From Saxibacter everestensis (GTDB lineage: Bacteria; Actinomycetota; Actinomycetes; Actinomycetales; Brevibacteriaceae): 64,000 nt of DNA. Positions 14,362 to 23,044 of this stretch are shown here, one piece after another. The notes under the pieces were generated by a model. The model searched no databases and was not told the origin of the DNA. It saw only the letters and a list, made by a program, of their open reading frames with translations. How positions within the stretch are numbered: the stretch's first letter is position 1; each line of letters opens with the position of its first letter. The position numbers and the translations under genes are program-made. Location of the stretch: contig NZ_CP090958.1 of the NCBI RefSeq assembly GCF_025787225.1, forward strand, positions 620,001-684,000. Direction: 5' to 3'.

Positions 14362-16248
14362 TTAAAGACTAGAGGCAGCCTCCGGTTCAGTGGCACCGAA
14401 TTGGCTTTCGTGCAGTTCGCGATAACGGCCGCCGAGAGCGAGTAGCTCGCCGTGGGTCCCACTTTCCACGATTCGGCCTTCTTCGATCACCAGAATCTTG
14501 TCCGCGGCCCGCACCGTCGACAGTCGATGAGCGATCACAAGGGAGGTGCGGCCGATAAGTGCCTGACGAAGCGCCTCCTGCACGGCAGCTTCCGAGGTGG
14601 AGTCGAGCGCGGCTGTCGCCTCGTCCAGGATGACGACGTCGGGCTGCGCGAGCAGTACCCGGGCAATCGTCAGCCTCTGGCGCTCGCCGCCGGACAGCCG
14701 GTAGCCGCGTTCGCCCACGACCGTGTCCAGACCTTCGGGAAGAGCGGCCAGGAACGCCCCGAGCCGGGACCGGCGCAGCGCGTCCTCGAGCTGCTCGTCG
14801 CCGGCGTCCGGCTTGGCCAGGAGAAGATTTGCCCGGATGGTGTCGTGGAACAGGTGACCATCCTGGCTGACCACGCCGATCGTCCGGCGCAGAGACTCGA
14901 AACTCGTGTCGCGGATGTCAATGCCGGCGAGCTTGACGCTGCCAGTGTCAACGTCGTACAGCCGGGGAACCAGCTGCGCGATCGTCGACTTTCCGGCGCC
15001 GGATGAGCCGACCAACGCAACCATCTGCCCGGGTTCGATCCGGAATGACACATCGTGCAGCACCTGGCTGCCTTCCCGGTCGTCGAGCTTGGTCACCTCT
15101 TCGAGCGAGGCCAACGAGACCTTGTCCGCCGAGGGATAGCCGAAGTCAACGGAGTCGAACTCCACACTGACGCCGGACGGCGGGATGGGCGTCGTCTGCG
15201 CCTTTTCGGTGATCAACGGCTTGAGGTCCAGCACCTCGAACACCCGTTCGAAGCTGACGAGCGCACTCATGATTTCCAGCCGGGCGCCGGCGAGCGCCGT
15301 CAGCGGGGCATACAGTCGGGTCAACAACATCGCCAGCGCGACTACGTCGCCCGAATTCAGCTGCCCGGCCAACGCGAATGTGCCGCCGAGTCCGTAGACA
15401 AGTGCGAGCGCCAGCGCGGAAACCAGGGTGAGCGCGGTGATGAAGACCCACTGCAGCATCGCGGTATGCACGCCGATATTGCGCACCCGGCGGGCCCTGC
15501 TCTCGAACTCCGCGGACTCTTCCTCCGGTCGGCCGAAAAGCTTGACCAGGGTGGCGCCGGGAGCGGAAAAGCGCTCAGTCATCTGCGCGCCCATCGAGGC
15601 GTTGTAATCCGCAGCTTCGCGACGCATCTCTGCCAACCTGCTGCCCATCCTCCGTGCGGGCACGACGAAGATCGGAAGCAGGACCAGCGCAATAAGGGTG
15701 ACCTGCCACGACAGAGACAGCATGACCGCGAGGGTGAGCGCGAGCGAAACGATATTGCTGACCACGCCCGAGAGGGTGTCACTGAATGCCCGTTGCGCGC
15801 CGAGCACGTCGTTATTCAACCGGCTGACCAGGGCTCCGGTGCGGGTTCGGCTGAAGAAGGCGATCGGCATCTTCTGCACGTGGTTAAAGACCGCTGTGCG
15901 CAGATCAAGGATGAGTCCCTCGCCGATTCCCGCCGACAACCAACGGTTGACGATGCCGAGTGCCGCTTCTGCCAGCGCAATGACCGCGATGATTACCGCG
16001 AGCTGTACGACGACGGACGGTGCCTCCCGCCCAACGATGGCGTTCACCACCTGCCCGGCCAGCAGCGGAGTTGCCACAGCAAGAGTGGCCGTCGCGACGC
16101 TGAGCGCAATGAAGCCAATCAACTGTGAGCGGTATTTTCTGGCGAAGCCGGCGATCCTGCTCAGCGTTGCCCGCGAGAACGGACGCTTTTCCGTGCGCGC
16201 CGTCATCGAGCTGTAGAGCGAACTCCACGCAGTGCTCTCCATGCTCAT
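14362..16248 (-). CDS. ABC exporter, fused permease-ATPase
   Basis: A 628-residue half-transporter: six-TM domain (about 35-330), then an ATPase with Walker A LVGSSGAGKST, signature LSGGERQRL, Walker B DVVILDEATAALD (catalytic Glu intact) and switch His in VIAHRLSTV. This fits a homodimeric type IV exporter of lipids or drugs. Just before Walker A is a 20-residue insertion (LASLEEVTKLDDREGSQVLHDV) that lengthens the usual approach to the ATPase. Start ATG 16248 follows GAAAGG at eight bases. It is first in the operon exporter - AlkZ-like - hypothetical, and divergent from a two-component system that may regulate it. Confidence 0.88.
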   Translation of the reverse strand: MSMESTAWSSLYSSMTARTEKRPFSRATLSRIAGFARKYRSQLIGFIALSVATATLAVATPLLAGQVVNAIVGREAPSVVVQLAVIIAVIALAEAALGIVNRWLSAGIGEGLILDLRTAVFNHVQKMPIAFFSRTRTGALVSRLNNDVLGAQRAFSDTLSGVVSNIVSLALTLAVMLSLSWQVTLIALVLLPIFVVPARRMGSRLAEMRREAADYNASMGAQMTERFSAPGATLVKLFGRPEEESAEFESRARRVRNIGVHTAMLQWVFITALTLVSALALALVYGLGGTFALAGQLNSGDVVALAMLLTRLYAPLTALAGARLEIMSALVSFERVFEVLDLKPLITEKAQTTPIPPSGVSVEFDSVDFGYPSADKVSLASLEEVTKLDDREGSQVLHDVSFRIEPGQMVALVGSSGAGKSTIAQLVPRLYDVDTGSVKLAGIDIRDTSFESLRRTIGVVSQDGHLFHDTIRANLLLAKPDAGDEQLEDALRRSRLGAFLAALPEGLDTVVGERGYRLSGGERQRLTIARVLLAQPDVVILDEATAALDSTSEAAVQEALRQALIGRTSLVIAHRLSTVRAADKILVIEEGRIVESGTHGELLALGGRYRELHESQFGATEPEAASSL

Positions 16249-16400
16249 TGTGTCTGCCTTTCGAAGAACATTTGTCTGATGCTGCCAGTAGACAAGCTCA
16301 ACAGATGTTTAGGTCAAGTCCGCTGTGACGTCGATCGTTGCTGCAAGCCTAGATTCCGGCACTGACACTGTCGCAGAATTACAGCGTCAGCTAAGGAGAA

Positions 16401-16469
16401 ATGATTCCCGTGAAGGCCGCCGGGAGCGGCAGGTCAGCCGGTGCCGAAACTACGAATGAGGAAGAATGA
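16401..16469 (+). CDS. Possible 22-residue leader peptide coupled to the histidine kinase gene
   Basis: AAGGAG at 16393-16398 is the strongest ribosome-binding site in this intergenic region, yet it is about 70 bases upstream of the kinase ATG. It serves ATG 16401, which opens a 22-codon frame (MIPVKAAGSGRSAGAETTNEEE). Its TGA overlaps the kinase ATG (ATGA at 16466-16469). The ATG is only two bases from the AAGGAG, so initiation may be weak; GTG 16410 is in the same frame. A leader that couples translation is plausible; a functional peptide is not shown. Confidence 0.4.
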   Translation: MIPVKAAGSGRSAGAETTNEEE

Positions 16470-17752
16470 CGGATGTGAGCCCTCGTAGCCTCCCCGCATC
16501 GGCCTGGATAGGGCTGCTTCTTCGCCGCGGCCTCTTCCTGCTGATTGGCGGAATCGTCGCCGTGCCCTACGTGATGCTTGTGTTCTGGGTAGGGCAGGTA
16601 TTCTCGGCACCCGAGATCGGTCCGGCGACATATGTGCTGACGCTCGCCATCGCGCTGGCCGGAATCCTGATTCCGGGCAGCGTCTCGGTGCTACGCGCGC
16701 TGGAGCGCACCGCGGTCAGGGATTTGCTGGGTGTCGACATCGCCGAGCCAGTGGCTCGGACGAGTGCATCCGACGTTATGCGCGGAGGCGTCTGGTTCTA
16801 TTTGCACGTCGTGTGTGGCGCGCTGTTCCTGTTCGTGCTGGCTTTTGCGCTGCCCACAGCGATCGCGGCGTTGCTCGGCCTGTTTCCGTTCGCGCCCAAC
16901 TCCGCGACGGAGATCAGCCGGGTAGTTTTCCCCGGGCTGTCCACCGGGGAGGGCATGGTTCTGACCTTGCTGATCACCACCATCGCGATAGCGCTTCTTG
17001 TCGTTGTGTTCTGGTTGCTGCCGCGCGGCGCGATGCCGCTGCTTGGGCCTTCGGCGGCGAATCGTGTGCTGGCCGCCGAGCGCGAGACGGCGGAGCTCGC
17101 GCGGCGGAATCAGCTGGCAAGAGAACTGCACGATTCGGTGGGCCATGCACTCACGATCACCACACTTCAGGCAGCTGCGGCCCAGCGGATGCTCGCGTCG
17201 AATCCCGAAGGTGCCGAGCGTGCGCTGCTGGCCATCGAGGAGACTGGCCGGTCTGCACTGAGCGACCTCGATTACGCCCTGGGGATCTTGCGGGCGGAGC
17301 CGAAGCGGGATGACGTTGCTGACCGGCGGTCTCCGCAACTCACGCTGCGCGCGCTCGATCGCTTGCTGGCCGACACGCGCAGCGCCGGGTTGCGGATCGA
17401 CGATGACGTCGATCCCGGGATCGCCGAATTGCCGGGTGCGATGTCGCGTGAGGCTTACCGGATAGTTCAGGAAAGCCTCACGAACATTCTCAGGCACGCC
17501 GGAGCCGTGGCGGCCGCCGTGCGGATAGCAATCGCCGACGAGGCGCTGCGGATCGAGATCAGCAATCCGATGCCGGTGCTGCTGGCGCCGGGGGAGGGTG
17601 ACCCGCCCGGCAGATCGCTTCGGCGTTCCGGCGGACGCGGCCTCCCCGGGCTGGCAGAACGGGTGGCGGTTCTCGGTGGCAGTCTTCAGGCGGGCGAGGT
17701 CGACGGAACTTGGCGGGTAGCCGTGGTGCTGCCGATGAAGGGACTACTCTGA
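16466..17752 (+). CDS. NarL-type sensor histidine kinase (HisKA_3)
   Basis: A 428-residue membrane kinase. There are four hydrophobic segments in the first 195 residues (FLLIGGIVAVPYVMLVFWVG, YVLTLAIALAGILI, YLHVVCGALFLFVLAFALP, VLTLLITTIAIALLVVVFWLLP). The dimerisation domain follows with His222 in ARELHDSVGHALTITTLQAAA, and an HATPase domain has EAYRIVQESLTNILRHAGA (N box) and GGRGLPGLAERV (G box). The sensor part has no large extracytoplasmic loop, so it may sense membrane state or drugs, as intramembrane-sensing kinases do (inference). Its stop overlaps the response regulator start by one base. The divergent neighbour is an ABC exporter. Confidence 0.9.
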   Translation: MTDVSPRSLPASAWIGLLLRRGLFLLIGGIVAVPYVMLVFWVGQVFSAPEIGPATYVLTLAIALAGILIPGSVSVLRALERTAVRDLLGVDIAEPVARTSASDVMRGGVWFYLHVVCGALFLFVLAFALPTAIAALLGLFPFAPNSATEISRVVFPGLSTGEGMVLTLLITTIAIALLVVVFWLLPRGAMPLLGPSAANRVLAAERETAELARRNQLARELHDSVGHALTITTLQAAAAQRMLASNPEGAERALLAIEETGRSALSDLDYALGILRAEPKRDDVADRRSPQLTLRALDRLLADTRSAGLRIDDDVDPGIAELPGAMSREAYRIVQESLTNILRHAGAVAAAVRIAIADEALRIEISNPMPVLLAPGEGDPPGRSLRRSGGRGLPGLAERVAVLGGSLQAGEVDGTWRVAVVLPMKGLL

Positions 17753-18411
17753 TGGCTGTTAACCCGATTCGCGTCATGCTTGTCGACGACGAGCCGCTGA
17801 TCCGCGCGGGAATCGCCGCCATCCTGTCAGCGGAGGGCGACCTCGAGATCGTCGCGGAGGCCTCTGACGGGGTGGATGTCGTAGCGCTTGCCGAGGAACA
17901 CCGGCCGGACGTGATTTTGATGGACGTACGGATGCCGAAGATTGACGGCATCGATGCGACCCGAAACGTGCGCCAGCGGATGGCGAAGCCGCCGCGCATT
18001 CTGGTGCTGACAACCTTCGAGAGCGACGACTACGTCTATCAGGCGTTGAAGGCCGGCGCGGACGGCTTCCTGCTGAAGCGGGAGCATCCTCGGCAGATCG
18101 CGCAGGCAGTTCGAACCGTTGCGCTGAGTGAATCGCTGCTGTTTCCTGAGGCGCTGCGCAAGCTTGCGGTATCGCAGTTACCCGGCCGTCGAGGTGACGG
18201 GCTTGCCGGCAGGGGATTGAGCGAGCGAGAGAAGGACGTACTTCGGCGCCTTGCCCAGGGGATGACCAATGCCGAAATTGCGCAGGACCTGTTCCTCGGG
18301 ACGGAGACGGTGAAAACCCATGTCGGCAACATCCTGCTGAAGATCGAGGCGCGGGACCGGACCCAGGCGGTCATCGCGGCCTACGAATCGGGATTCATCC
18401 CGGTCGAATAG
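17752..18411 (+). CDS. LuxR/NarL-family response regulator
   Basis: A 219-residue regulator. The receiver domain has the acidic pocket VDDEP (Asp12, Asp13), phosphoacceptor Asp58 in VILMDVRMPKIDG, and KAGADGFLLKRE for the conserved Lys. The C-terminal LuxR helix-turn-helix reads LSEREKDVLRRLAQGMTNAEIAQDLFLGTETVKTHVGNILLKIEARDR. It starts at ATG 17752 within TGATG, sharing one base with the kinase stop, so the pair is certainly one transcript. The probable target is the divergent ABC exporter operon or its own promoter; no clear operator could be named. Confidence 0.92.
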   Translation: MAVNPIRVMLVDDEPLIRAGIAAILSAEGDLEIVAEASDGVDVVALAEEHRPDVILMDVRMPKIDGIDATRNVRQRMAKPPRILVLTTFESDDYVYQALKAGADGFLLKREHPRQIAQAVRTVALSESLLFPEALRKLAVSQLPGRRGDGLAGRGLSEREKDVLRRLAQGMTNAEIAQDLFLGTETVKTHVGNILLKIEARDRTQAVIAAYESGFIPVE

Positions 18412-18460
18412 GTGTACTGGGCAACTGGCGGCCCGGTCGACAAGCTGCCCCATCCGAGAG

Positions 18461-18525
18461 ATATTTGCACAAAATATGAGAAAAACTCTTTCGGTCACTC
18501 ATATCAACTGATAGTTTCGTGACCG
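18461..18525. promoter_or_regulatory. Cluster of palindromes upstream of the polyol operon
   Basis: Four dyads overlap here: ATATTT-GCAC-AAAATAT (18461-18477, imperfect), ATATGAG (18474-18480) with CTCATAT (18498-18504), CGGTCAC (18492-18498) with GTGACCG (18519-18525), and TATCA-AC-TGATA (18502-18513). The stretch is AT-rich against its surroundings and lies 65-130 bp before the binding-protein gene. It is the likely operator region for the DeoR-type regulator encoded in the operon. Confidence 0.55.
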
Positions 18526-18589
18526 TTGGGCGCGGCAGCAGCTGTGCGATCGGCGTCTGGCAGCTTCTCGACCGCCTCCCGGAGGACCA

Positions 18590-20065
18590 ATGACGAACCT
18601 CGAACCCGCCAGCGGCACCCGCCGGAGTTTTCTCCGCGCGTCCGGACTCGGAATCGGTGCGCTGGCAGCCAGCCCATTGCTTGCAGCATGCAACAACCAG
18701 AACCAGACGACGGCGATGCCCAGGTACACCGGCGGCGACCCGTGGCGACGGTTCGAGGGCACAACCATCAACTTCATCTCGGAGAACACCGCGCCAACTG
18801 CAGCGATTGCCGCGAACCTCAAGCCTTTCACCGAGCTGACCGGGGTCAACGTGCAGATCGTGAACCTCGAACTCACCGCCCTGGTGCAACGCGTCGCCTT
18901 GGATATGGCTTCCGGTCACGCTCAGTACCAAGTGATCTACGCAGATCCCTACCAGGTACTGGCTCCATACAGCGCGGGCCTGGCCGACCTGTCCGAGTTC
19001 GTCGGCGCAGACGGGTACCCGGAACTCGGTCACGGCGGCCTCAAGGATTTCATCCCGACCCAGCTCAACGCGGCCGGCAAATTTGTCGACGACGAGAAAG
19101 TCTTCGCGCTGCCCTATGACTGCCCCACCATGATCTGGCAGTACCGGAAGGACATATTCGACACGTATGGCGGCCGGATGGCCGACGATCTCGGTTTCGA
19201 CATAACCCCCGGTGCCGACCGGACCTGGGAGGAGTACTTCCAGATGGCCGAGTGGATCAACGGCAACGCCGACGAGGTTCCTTACGGCACCGGTCACCAG
19301 GCGAAGCAACACGACTCGCTGATGTGCGACTTCTCGAACCTGCTCTGGGCCTACGGCGGCGACTACTTCGAAAACGGCCAGGACGTAGGCCTGCTGGGCA
19401 CCAAGGACCCCGGCCAATCCCTGCTGAACCAGCCGGAAGCAAAGGAAGCAGCCGCGCTGTACAACAAGCTGGTCGGGATCGCCCACCCCGGATCCCGCGG
19501 CTGGGACTGGGACGGAGTGGCGAATGCGCTGCGAGCCGAGCAGATCGCCATGACGCCGAACTGGCACGAGAACGCCGCGGCGAACGAGTCGGTGCTGCCA
19601 GGCAAGGTGGGCTACGCGCCGCTGCCGAAGGGGCCGAAACGCAACGCGCATATGTACGGCGGCTGCGGGATCGGCATCGCCGACAACAGCCAGGGCGCCG
19701 AGCGAGGCGCCGCCTTCCTGTTCCTGGCCTGGGCGACATCCCAGGACACCCAGCTGGCAAACCTCAAGTCCGAGGCGGGCGGCGGAACCCCGACCCGCAG
19801 CTCGGTCTACGAACTCCCCGAGGTCAGGAAGGCCGAAAACCGGCCAAGCGAACTGCCGAACATGCTCACCGCGGACGCGGTCAACTTCGCCTGGCAGGAG
19901 GCGAACATCGGGCTGCGGCCGAAGATCCCGATGTGGAATGAGTGTGACACTGCCATCTTCACCGGCCTGTCCCAGATGCTCGCCGGCCAGGGAAATCCGG
20001 AGGAGACCATGGACGGCATCAGCGACCACGTTGACCGGATCGTCGAGCGGGGGTGGGTGGCATGA
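18590..20065 (+). CDS. Polyol/sugar ABC transporter substrate-binding lipoprotein (Tat signal)
   Basis: A 491-residue family 1 solute-binding protein. The N-terminus is a Tat lipoprotein signal: TRRSFLRASG (Arg11-Arg12), a hydrophobic run, then the lipobox LAAC with Cys34. The mature protein includes INFISENTAPTAAIAANLKPFTELTGVNVQIVNLE and VYELPEVRKAENRP, in line with sorbitol/mannitol-type (SmoE-like) binding proteins. It would sit on the outer face of the membrane and deliver a polyol to the two permeases encoded next. The start at ATG 18590 follows GGAGG. Four-base overlap with permease 1. No ATPase gene is in the operon. Confidence 0.88.
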   Translation: MTNLEPASGTRRSFLRASGLGIGALAASPLLAACNNQNQTTAMPRYTGGDPWRRFEGTTINFISENTAPTAAIAANLKPFTELTGVNVQIVNLELTALVQRVALDMASGHAQYQVIYADPYQVLAPYSAGLADLSEFVGADGYPELGHGGLKDFIPTQLNAAGKFVDDEKVFALPYDCPTMIWQYRKDIFDTYGGRMADDLGFDITPGADRTWEEYFQMAEWINGNADEVPYGTGHQAKQHDSLMCDFSNLLWAYGGDYFENGQDVGLLGTKDPGQSLLNQPEAKEAAALYNKLVGIAHPGSRGWDWDGVANALRAEQIAMTPNWHENAAANESVLPGKVGYAPLPKGPKRNAHMYGGCGIGIADNSQGAERGAAFLFLAWATSQDTQLANLKSEAGGGTPTRSSVYELPEVRKAENRPSELPNMLTADAVNFAWQEANIGLRPKIPMWNECDTAIFTGLSQMLAGQGNPEETMDGISDHVDRIVERGWVA

Positions 20066-21006
20066 AACCGGACAGCGTAAGCGTCGAGGAACGACCCGCC
20101 GGGGCCCGACCGAGCCAGCAGCCGGAACCTCGACGGCAGCCCCGTCGGTTGCACTTCAGCGCAGGCCTACTCGCCCCGGCCGTCGTAGTGATGGCGATCC
20201 TGTCCGTCATCCCGTTCATCACCCTGATTGTGATGAGCTTCAGCCGGGTCCGCCTCCTCGGTGGACTGCGGCTCGAATTCGCCGGGCTGGACAACTGGGC
20301 CCGCGCGCTGACCGACATCGACCTGTGGACGAGCTGGCTGCTCACCGCGATATTCTTCGTCGCCACGGTGGGATTGGAGATGGTGCTCGGCATCGCGATC
20401 GCCTTCTCGCTGCACAAGGTAATTCGCGGCCGCAGCCTGCTGCTGTCCATCATCCTGTTGCCGATGTTCGTGGCGCCGGTGATCGTCGGCCTGCTCGGCC
20501 GCTATCTCACCGACCCGACCTTCGGCCTCTACGCCCACGTACTGCAGAATCTCGGCATCAAGGAAGACATCCTCGGCAACCCGACCTCGGCATTCATCGC
20601 CGTCACGTTGATGGATGTATGGGAGTGGACGCCGCTGGTGGCCCTGATCGCGCTCGCCGGCTTCTCCAGCGTCAACCCGTCGATCCTGGAGGCCGCGGCC
20701 CTGGACGGCGCCGGTCAGTTCAAGACCCTTCGGCACATTGTGTTCCCGGCCATCTCGAATGTGTTGCTGGTGGCGCTGCTGATCCGCTCGATGGACGCGG
20801 TCCGCTACTTCGACATCATCACCATCACCACCAACGGCGGTCCGGCGAACGCCACCAAGATCGTGCCTCTGCGGCTGTTCGAGACCGCATTCAGGTTCTT
20901 CGACCTGGGTTACGCCGCGGCGATCGGCCTGATGATGCTGATCGTCACCATCCTGATCGCCCAGGTGTTCGTCCGGATGCTGGATAAGAAGGGACTCACG
21001 AAATGA
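20062..21006 (+). CDS. Polyol/sugar ABC transporter permease 1 (MalF type)
   Basis: A 314-residue permease with six membrane segments after a polar, Pro/Arg-rich N-terminal tail of about 35 residues. The EAA loop that contacts the ATPase reads EAAALDGAGQFKTLRHIVFPAI. The start is ATG 20062, overlapping the binding-protein stop (ATGA); the frame extends three codons further but the coupling favours 20062. It forms the membrane channel with permease 2. As neither permease has a dedicated ATPase here, a shared MsiK-type ATPase encoded elsewhere is expected (family knowledge for actinobacterial CUT1 importers). Confidence 0.9.
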   Translation: MKPDSVSVEERPAGARPSQQPEPRRQPRRLHFSAGLLAPAVVVMAILSVIPFITLIVMSFSRVRLLGGLRLEFAGLDNWARALTDIDLWTSWLLTAIFFVATVGLEMVLGIAIAFSLHKVIRGRSLLLSIILLPMFVAPVIVGLLGRYLTDPTFGLYAHVLQNLGIKEDILGNPTSAFIAVTLMDVWEWTPLVALIALAGFSSVNPSILEAAALDGAGQFKTLRHIVFPAISNVLLVALLIRSMDAVRYFDIITITTNGGPANATKIVPLRLFETAFRFFDLGYAAAIGLMMLIVTILIAQVFVRMLDKKGLTK

Positions 21007-21932
21007 CGGCCCCAACGCAGACAACCAGTCCGGGCCAGACCAGCGACGGCAGCCCGCTGGAGACGATCAAGGTCAATCCGAAGCAAGACGCCGGCATCGA
21101 ACGCCGGATGTCCGGGCCCGGCCGGATCGGCGTCTGGATCGTCGTCGTCCTTGCCGGGATCTGGACCGTCGTCCCCTTGCTGTGGATGCTGCTGGGCTCC
21201 TTCAAGAGTTCCGCCGACGTCACCTCGGCCAGCCCGAAGTGGTTCTTCGCACCTTCGCTGGAGAACTATGCCGGCCTGTTCACCGGCGCGAACAATCTTG
21301 GCCCTTATATCGTCAACAGCATGCTGGCGGCAGGTATCTCCGCGATCCTGTCGCTGGTGCTCGGCACACTGGCCGGTTACGGCCTGGCCCGGACCGAGAT
21401 GAAGGGGAAACGGCATCTGGCGTTCTGGATCATTTCCACCAGGATGGCGCCGATCGCCGCCGTTATCCTGCCGTTGTTCCTGATGTTCCGCGTCGCTGGC
21501 CTGATCGACACGCTTCCGGGCCTGATCCTGGCGTATATGACCTTTAATCTGCCATTCGCCACCTGGCTGATGCAGGCGTTCTTCGCCGAGATCCCGCCCT
21601 CCATCGAGGAGTCTGCCAAGGTGGCCGGCTGCACCAACTGGCAGGCGTTCTGGTATGTCGTGCTGCCGCTGAGCAAGTCTGGCCTGGTCACAACCGGTAT
21701 CCTGTGCCTGGTGTTCGCCTGGAACGATTACGCGTTCGCCTCCACCTTCGCCGGGCCCAACTCGCAGACCCTGCCGATCGCGGCCAGCCAATTGGTAACC
21801 CAGACCGGCGTGGACTGGGGACAGCTCACCGCCATCGGTACCATCGTGGTGGTTCCGATGGTGATCGCCGGACTCGCGGTGCGCCGCTGGCTGGTCACCG
21901 GGCTCTCGCTCGGTGCCGTGACAGGAGAATAG
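21003..21932 (+). CDS. Polyol/sugar ABC transporter permease 2 (MalG type)
   Basis: A 309-residue permease of the MalG class. It has a cytoplasmic N-terminal stretch of about 38 residues, the first TM at IGVWIVVVLAGIWTVVPLLWMLLGSFK, and the EAA motif region EESAKVAGCTNWQAFWYVVLPLSKSGL. The run FKSSADVTSASPKWFF after TM1 is typical of this family. ATG 21003 overlaps the permease 1 stop by four bases. Its stop is two bases before the dehydrogenase start, so transport and first oxidation step are made together. Confidence 0.9.
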   Translation: MTAPTQTTSPGQTSDGSPLETIKVNPKQDAGIERRMSGPGRIGVWIVVVLAGIWTVVPLLWMLLGSFKSSADVTSASPKWFFAPSLENYAGLFTGANNLGPYIVNSMLAAGISAILSLVLGTLAGYGLARTEMKGKRHLAFWIISTRMAPIAAVILPLFLMFRVAGLIDTLPGLILAYMTFNLPFATWLMQAFFAEIPPSIEESAKVAGCTNWQAFWYVVLPLSKSGLVTTGILCLVFAWNDYAFASTFAGPNSQTLPIAASQLVTQTGVDWGQLTAIGTIVVVPMVIAGLAVRRWLVTGLSLGAVTGE

Positions 21933-21934
21933 GA

Positions 21935-23044
21935 ATGACTATGTCCGCCGTTGCCGTCGACAGTGTGCCCGCCACGATGAGGGCCAGCGTGCTCACCAGC
22001 CCGGGGGAGGTCGGTATCGAGGATCGGCCGGTGCCGACCGCGCAGGCCGGCGAGGTATTGGTCCGGATCGGTTCGGTCGGGGTATGCGGGTCGGATGTGC
22101 ACTACTACCAGCACGGCAGGATCGCTGACTTCGTTGTGCGCCAGCCACTGGTGCTCGGGCATGAGGCCGGCGGGACGATTGTGGATGTCGGCGCGGGGGT
22201 CCCGTCCGAGCGGCTCGGACAGCGGGTGGCGTTGGAACCCGGCGTGCCATGCCGCGTGTGTGACCAGTGCAAGCACGGCCGCTACAACCTCTGCCCTGAC
22301 GTGCGGTTCCTTGCGACCCCGCCGATCGACGGCGCATTCGCCGAGTACCTTGCAATAGCGGCGGACTTCGCCCATCCCATCCCGGACTCGATATCCGACG
22401 ACGCCGCGGGGCTGCTCGAACCGCTCAGCGTTGGCATCTGGGCCTGCCAGAAGGCGAACGTCGGCCCCGGTAGCACTGTCCTGATCACCGGAGCCGGTCC
22501 GATCGGCATCCTGACAACCCAGGTCGCCAGCGCCTTCGGCGCCACCGACATCACCGTCACAGATGTGTCGGCCGAGCGGTTGAGGGTTGCGAGAACCTTC
22601 GGCGCTACTCGCGTCATCAACGTCACCGAGGACGAGATGCCCGGGCTTTCCGTCGAGTCGTACATCGATTGCTCCGGCGTGCCCTCGGCCGTGGTCGCCG
22701 GCATCCGCAGCACCGCCCCGGCCGGACACATTGTGCTGGTCGGCATGGGCGCCGACGAGATCAGCATCCCGGTCGGCGTGCTGCAGGGCCGAGAACTGAA
22801 GCTGACCGGCGCGTTCCGCTACGCCAACACCTACCCCACGGCAATCGCGATGGCCGAGGCCGGGCTCGTCGATCTGGACGCCCTGGTCACCGCCACATTC
22901 GACCTGGGGCACGTTGTTGAGGCACTCGAGCATTCCCAACTGCCGACCTCGATGAAGGCAATCGTCCGGCCCGGCGGCTTAGCGGATGACGGCAGGCCGG
23001 CGGCCGGCGGGATGGCGGCCAGCGGAAACCTGGCCACCCCGTGA
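21935..23044 (+). CDS. Zinc-dependent polyol dehydrogenase (sorbitol/xylitol dehydrogenase type, MDR)
   Basis: A 369-residue medium-chain dehydrogenase. Catalytic zinc ligands are Cys in VGVCGSDVHYY and His-Glu in LGHEAGG. The structural zinc site is PCRVCDQCKHGRYNLC (four Cys). The Rossmann motif is GAGPIGILTTQ followed by an acidic VTDVS, implying NAD rather than NADP. Family members oxidise sorbitol to fructose or xylitol to xylulose. The start is ATG 21935, with AGGAG eight to twelve bases upstream; ATG 21941 is also possible. The last 20 residues (DDGRPAAGGMAASGNLATP) are a Gly/Ala tail beyond the normal family end. GTGA overlap with the DeoR gene. Confidence 0.87.
   Translation: MTMSAVAVDSVPATMRASVLTSPGEVGIEDRPVPTAQAGEVLVRIGSVGVCGSDVHYYQHGRIADFVVRQPLVLGHEAGGTIVDVGAGVPSERLGQRVALEPGVPCRVCDQCKHGRYNLCPDVRFLATPPIDGAFAEYLAIAADFAHPIPDSISDDAAGLLEPLSVGIWACQKANVGPGSTVLITGAGPIGILTTQVASAFGATDITVTDVSAERLRVARTFGATRVINVTEDEMPGLSVESYIDCSGVPSAVVAGIRSTAPAGHIVLVGMGADEISIPVGVLQGRELKLTGAFRYANTYPTAIAMAEAGLVDLDALVTATFDLGHVVEALEHSQLPTSMKAIVRPGGLADDGRPAAGGMAASGNLATP

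Noticed and set aside
18395-20029. Open frame of 544 codons on the minus strand
   Set aside because: Antisense to the binding-protein gene, no family motif, biased composition typical of high-GC shadow frames.
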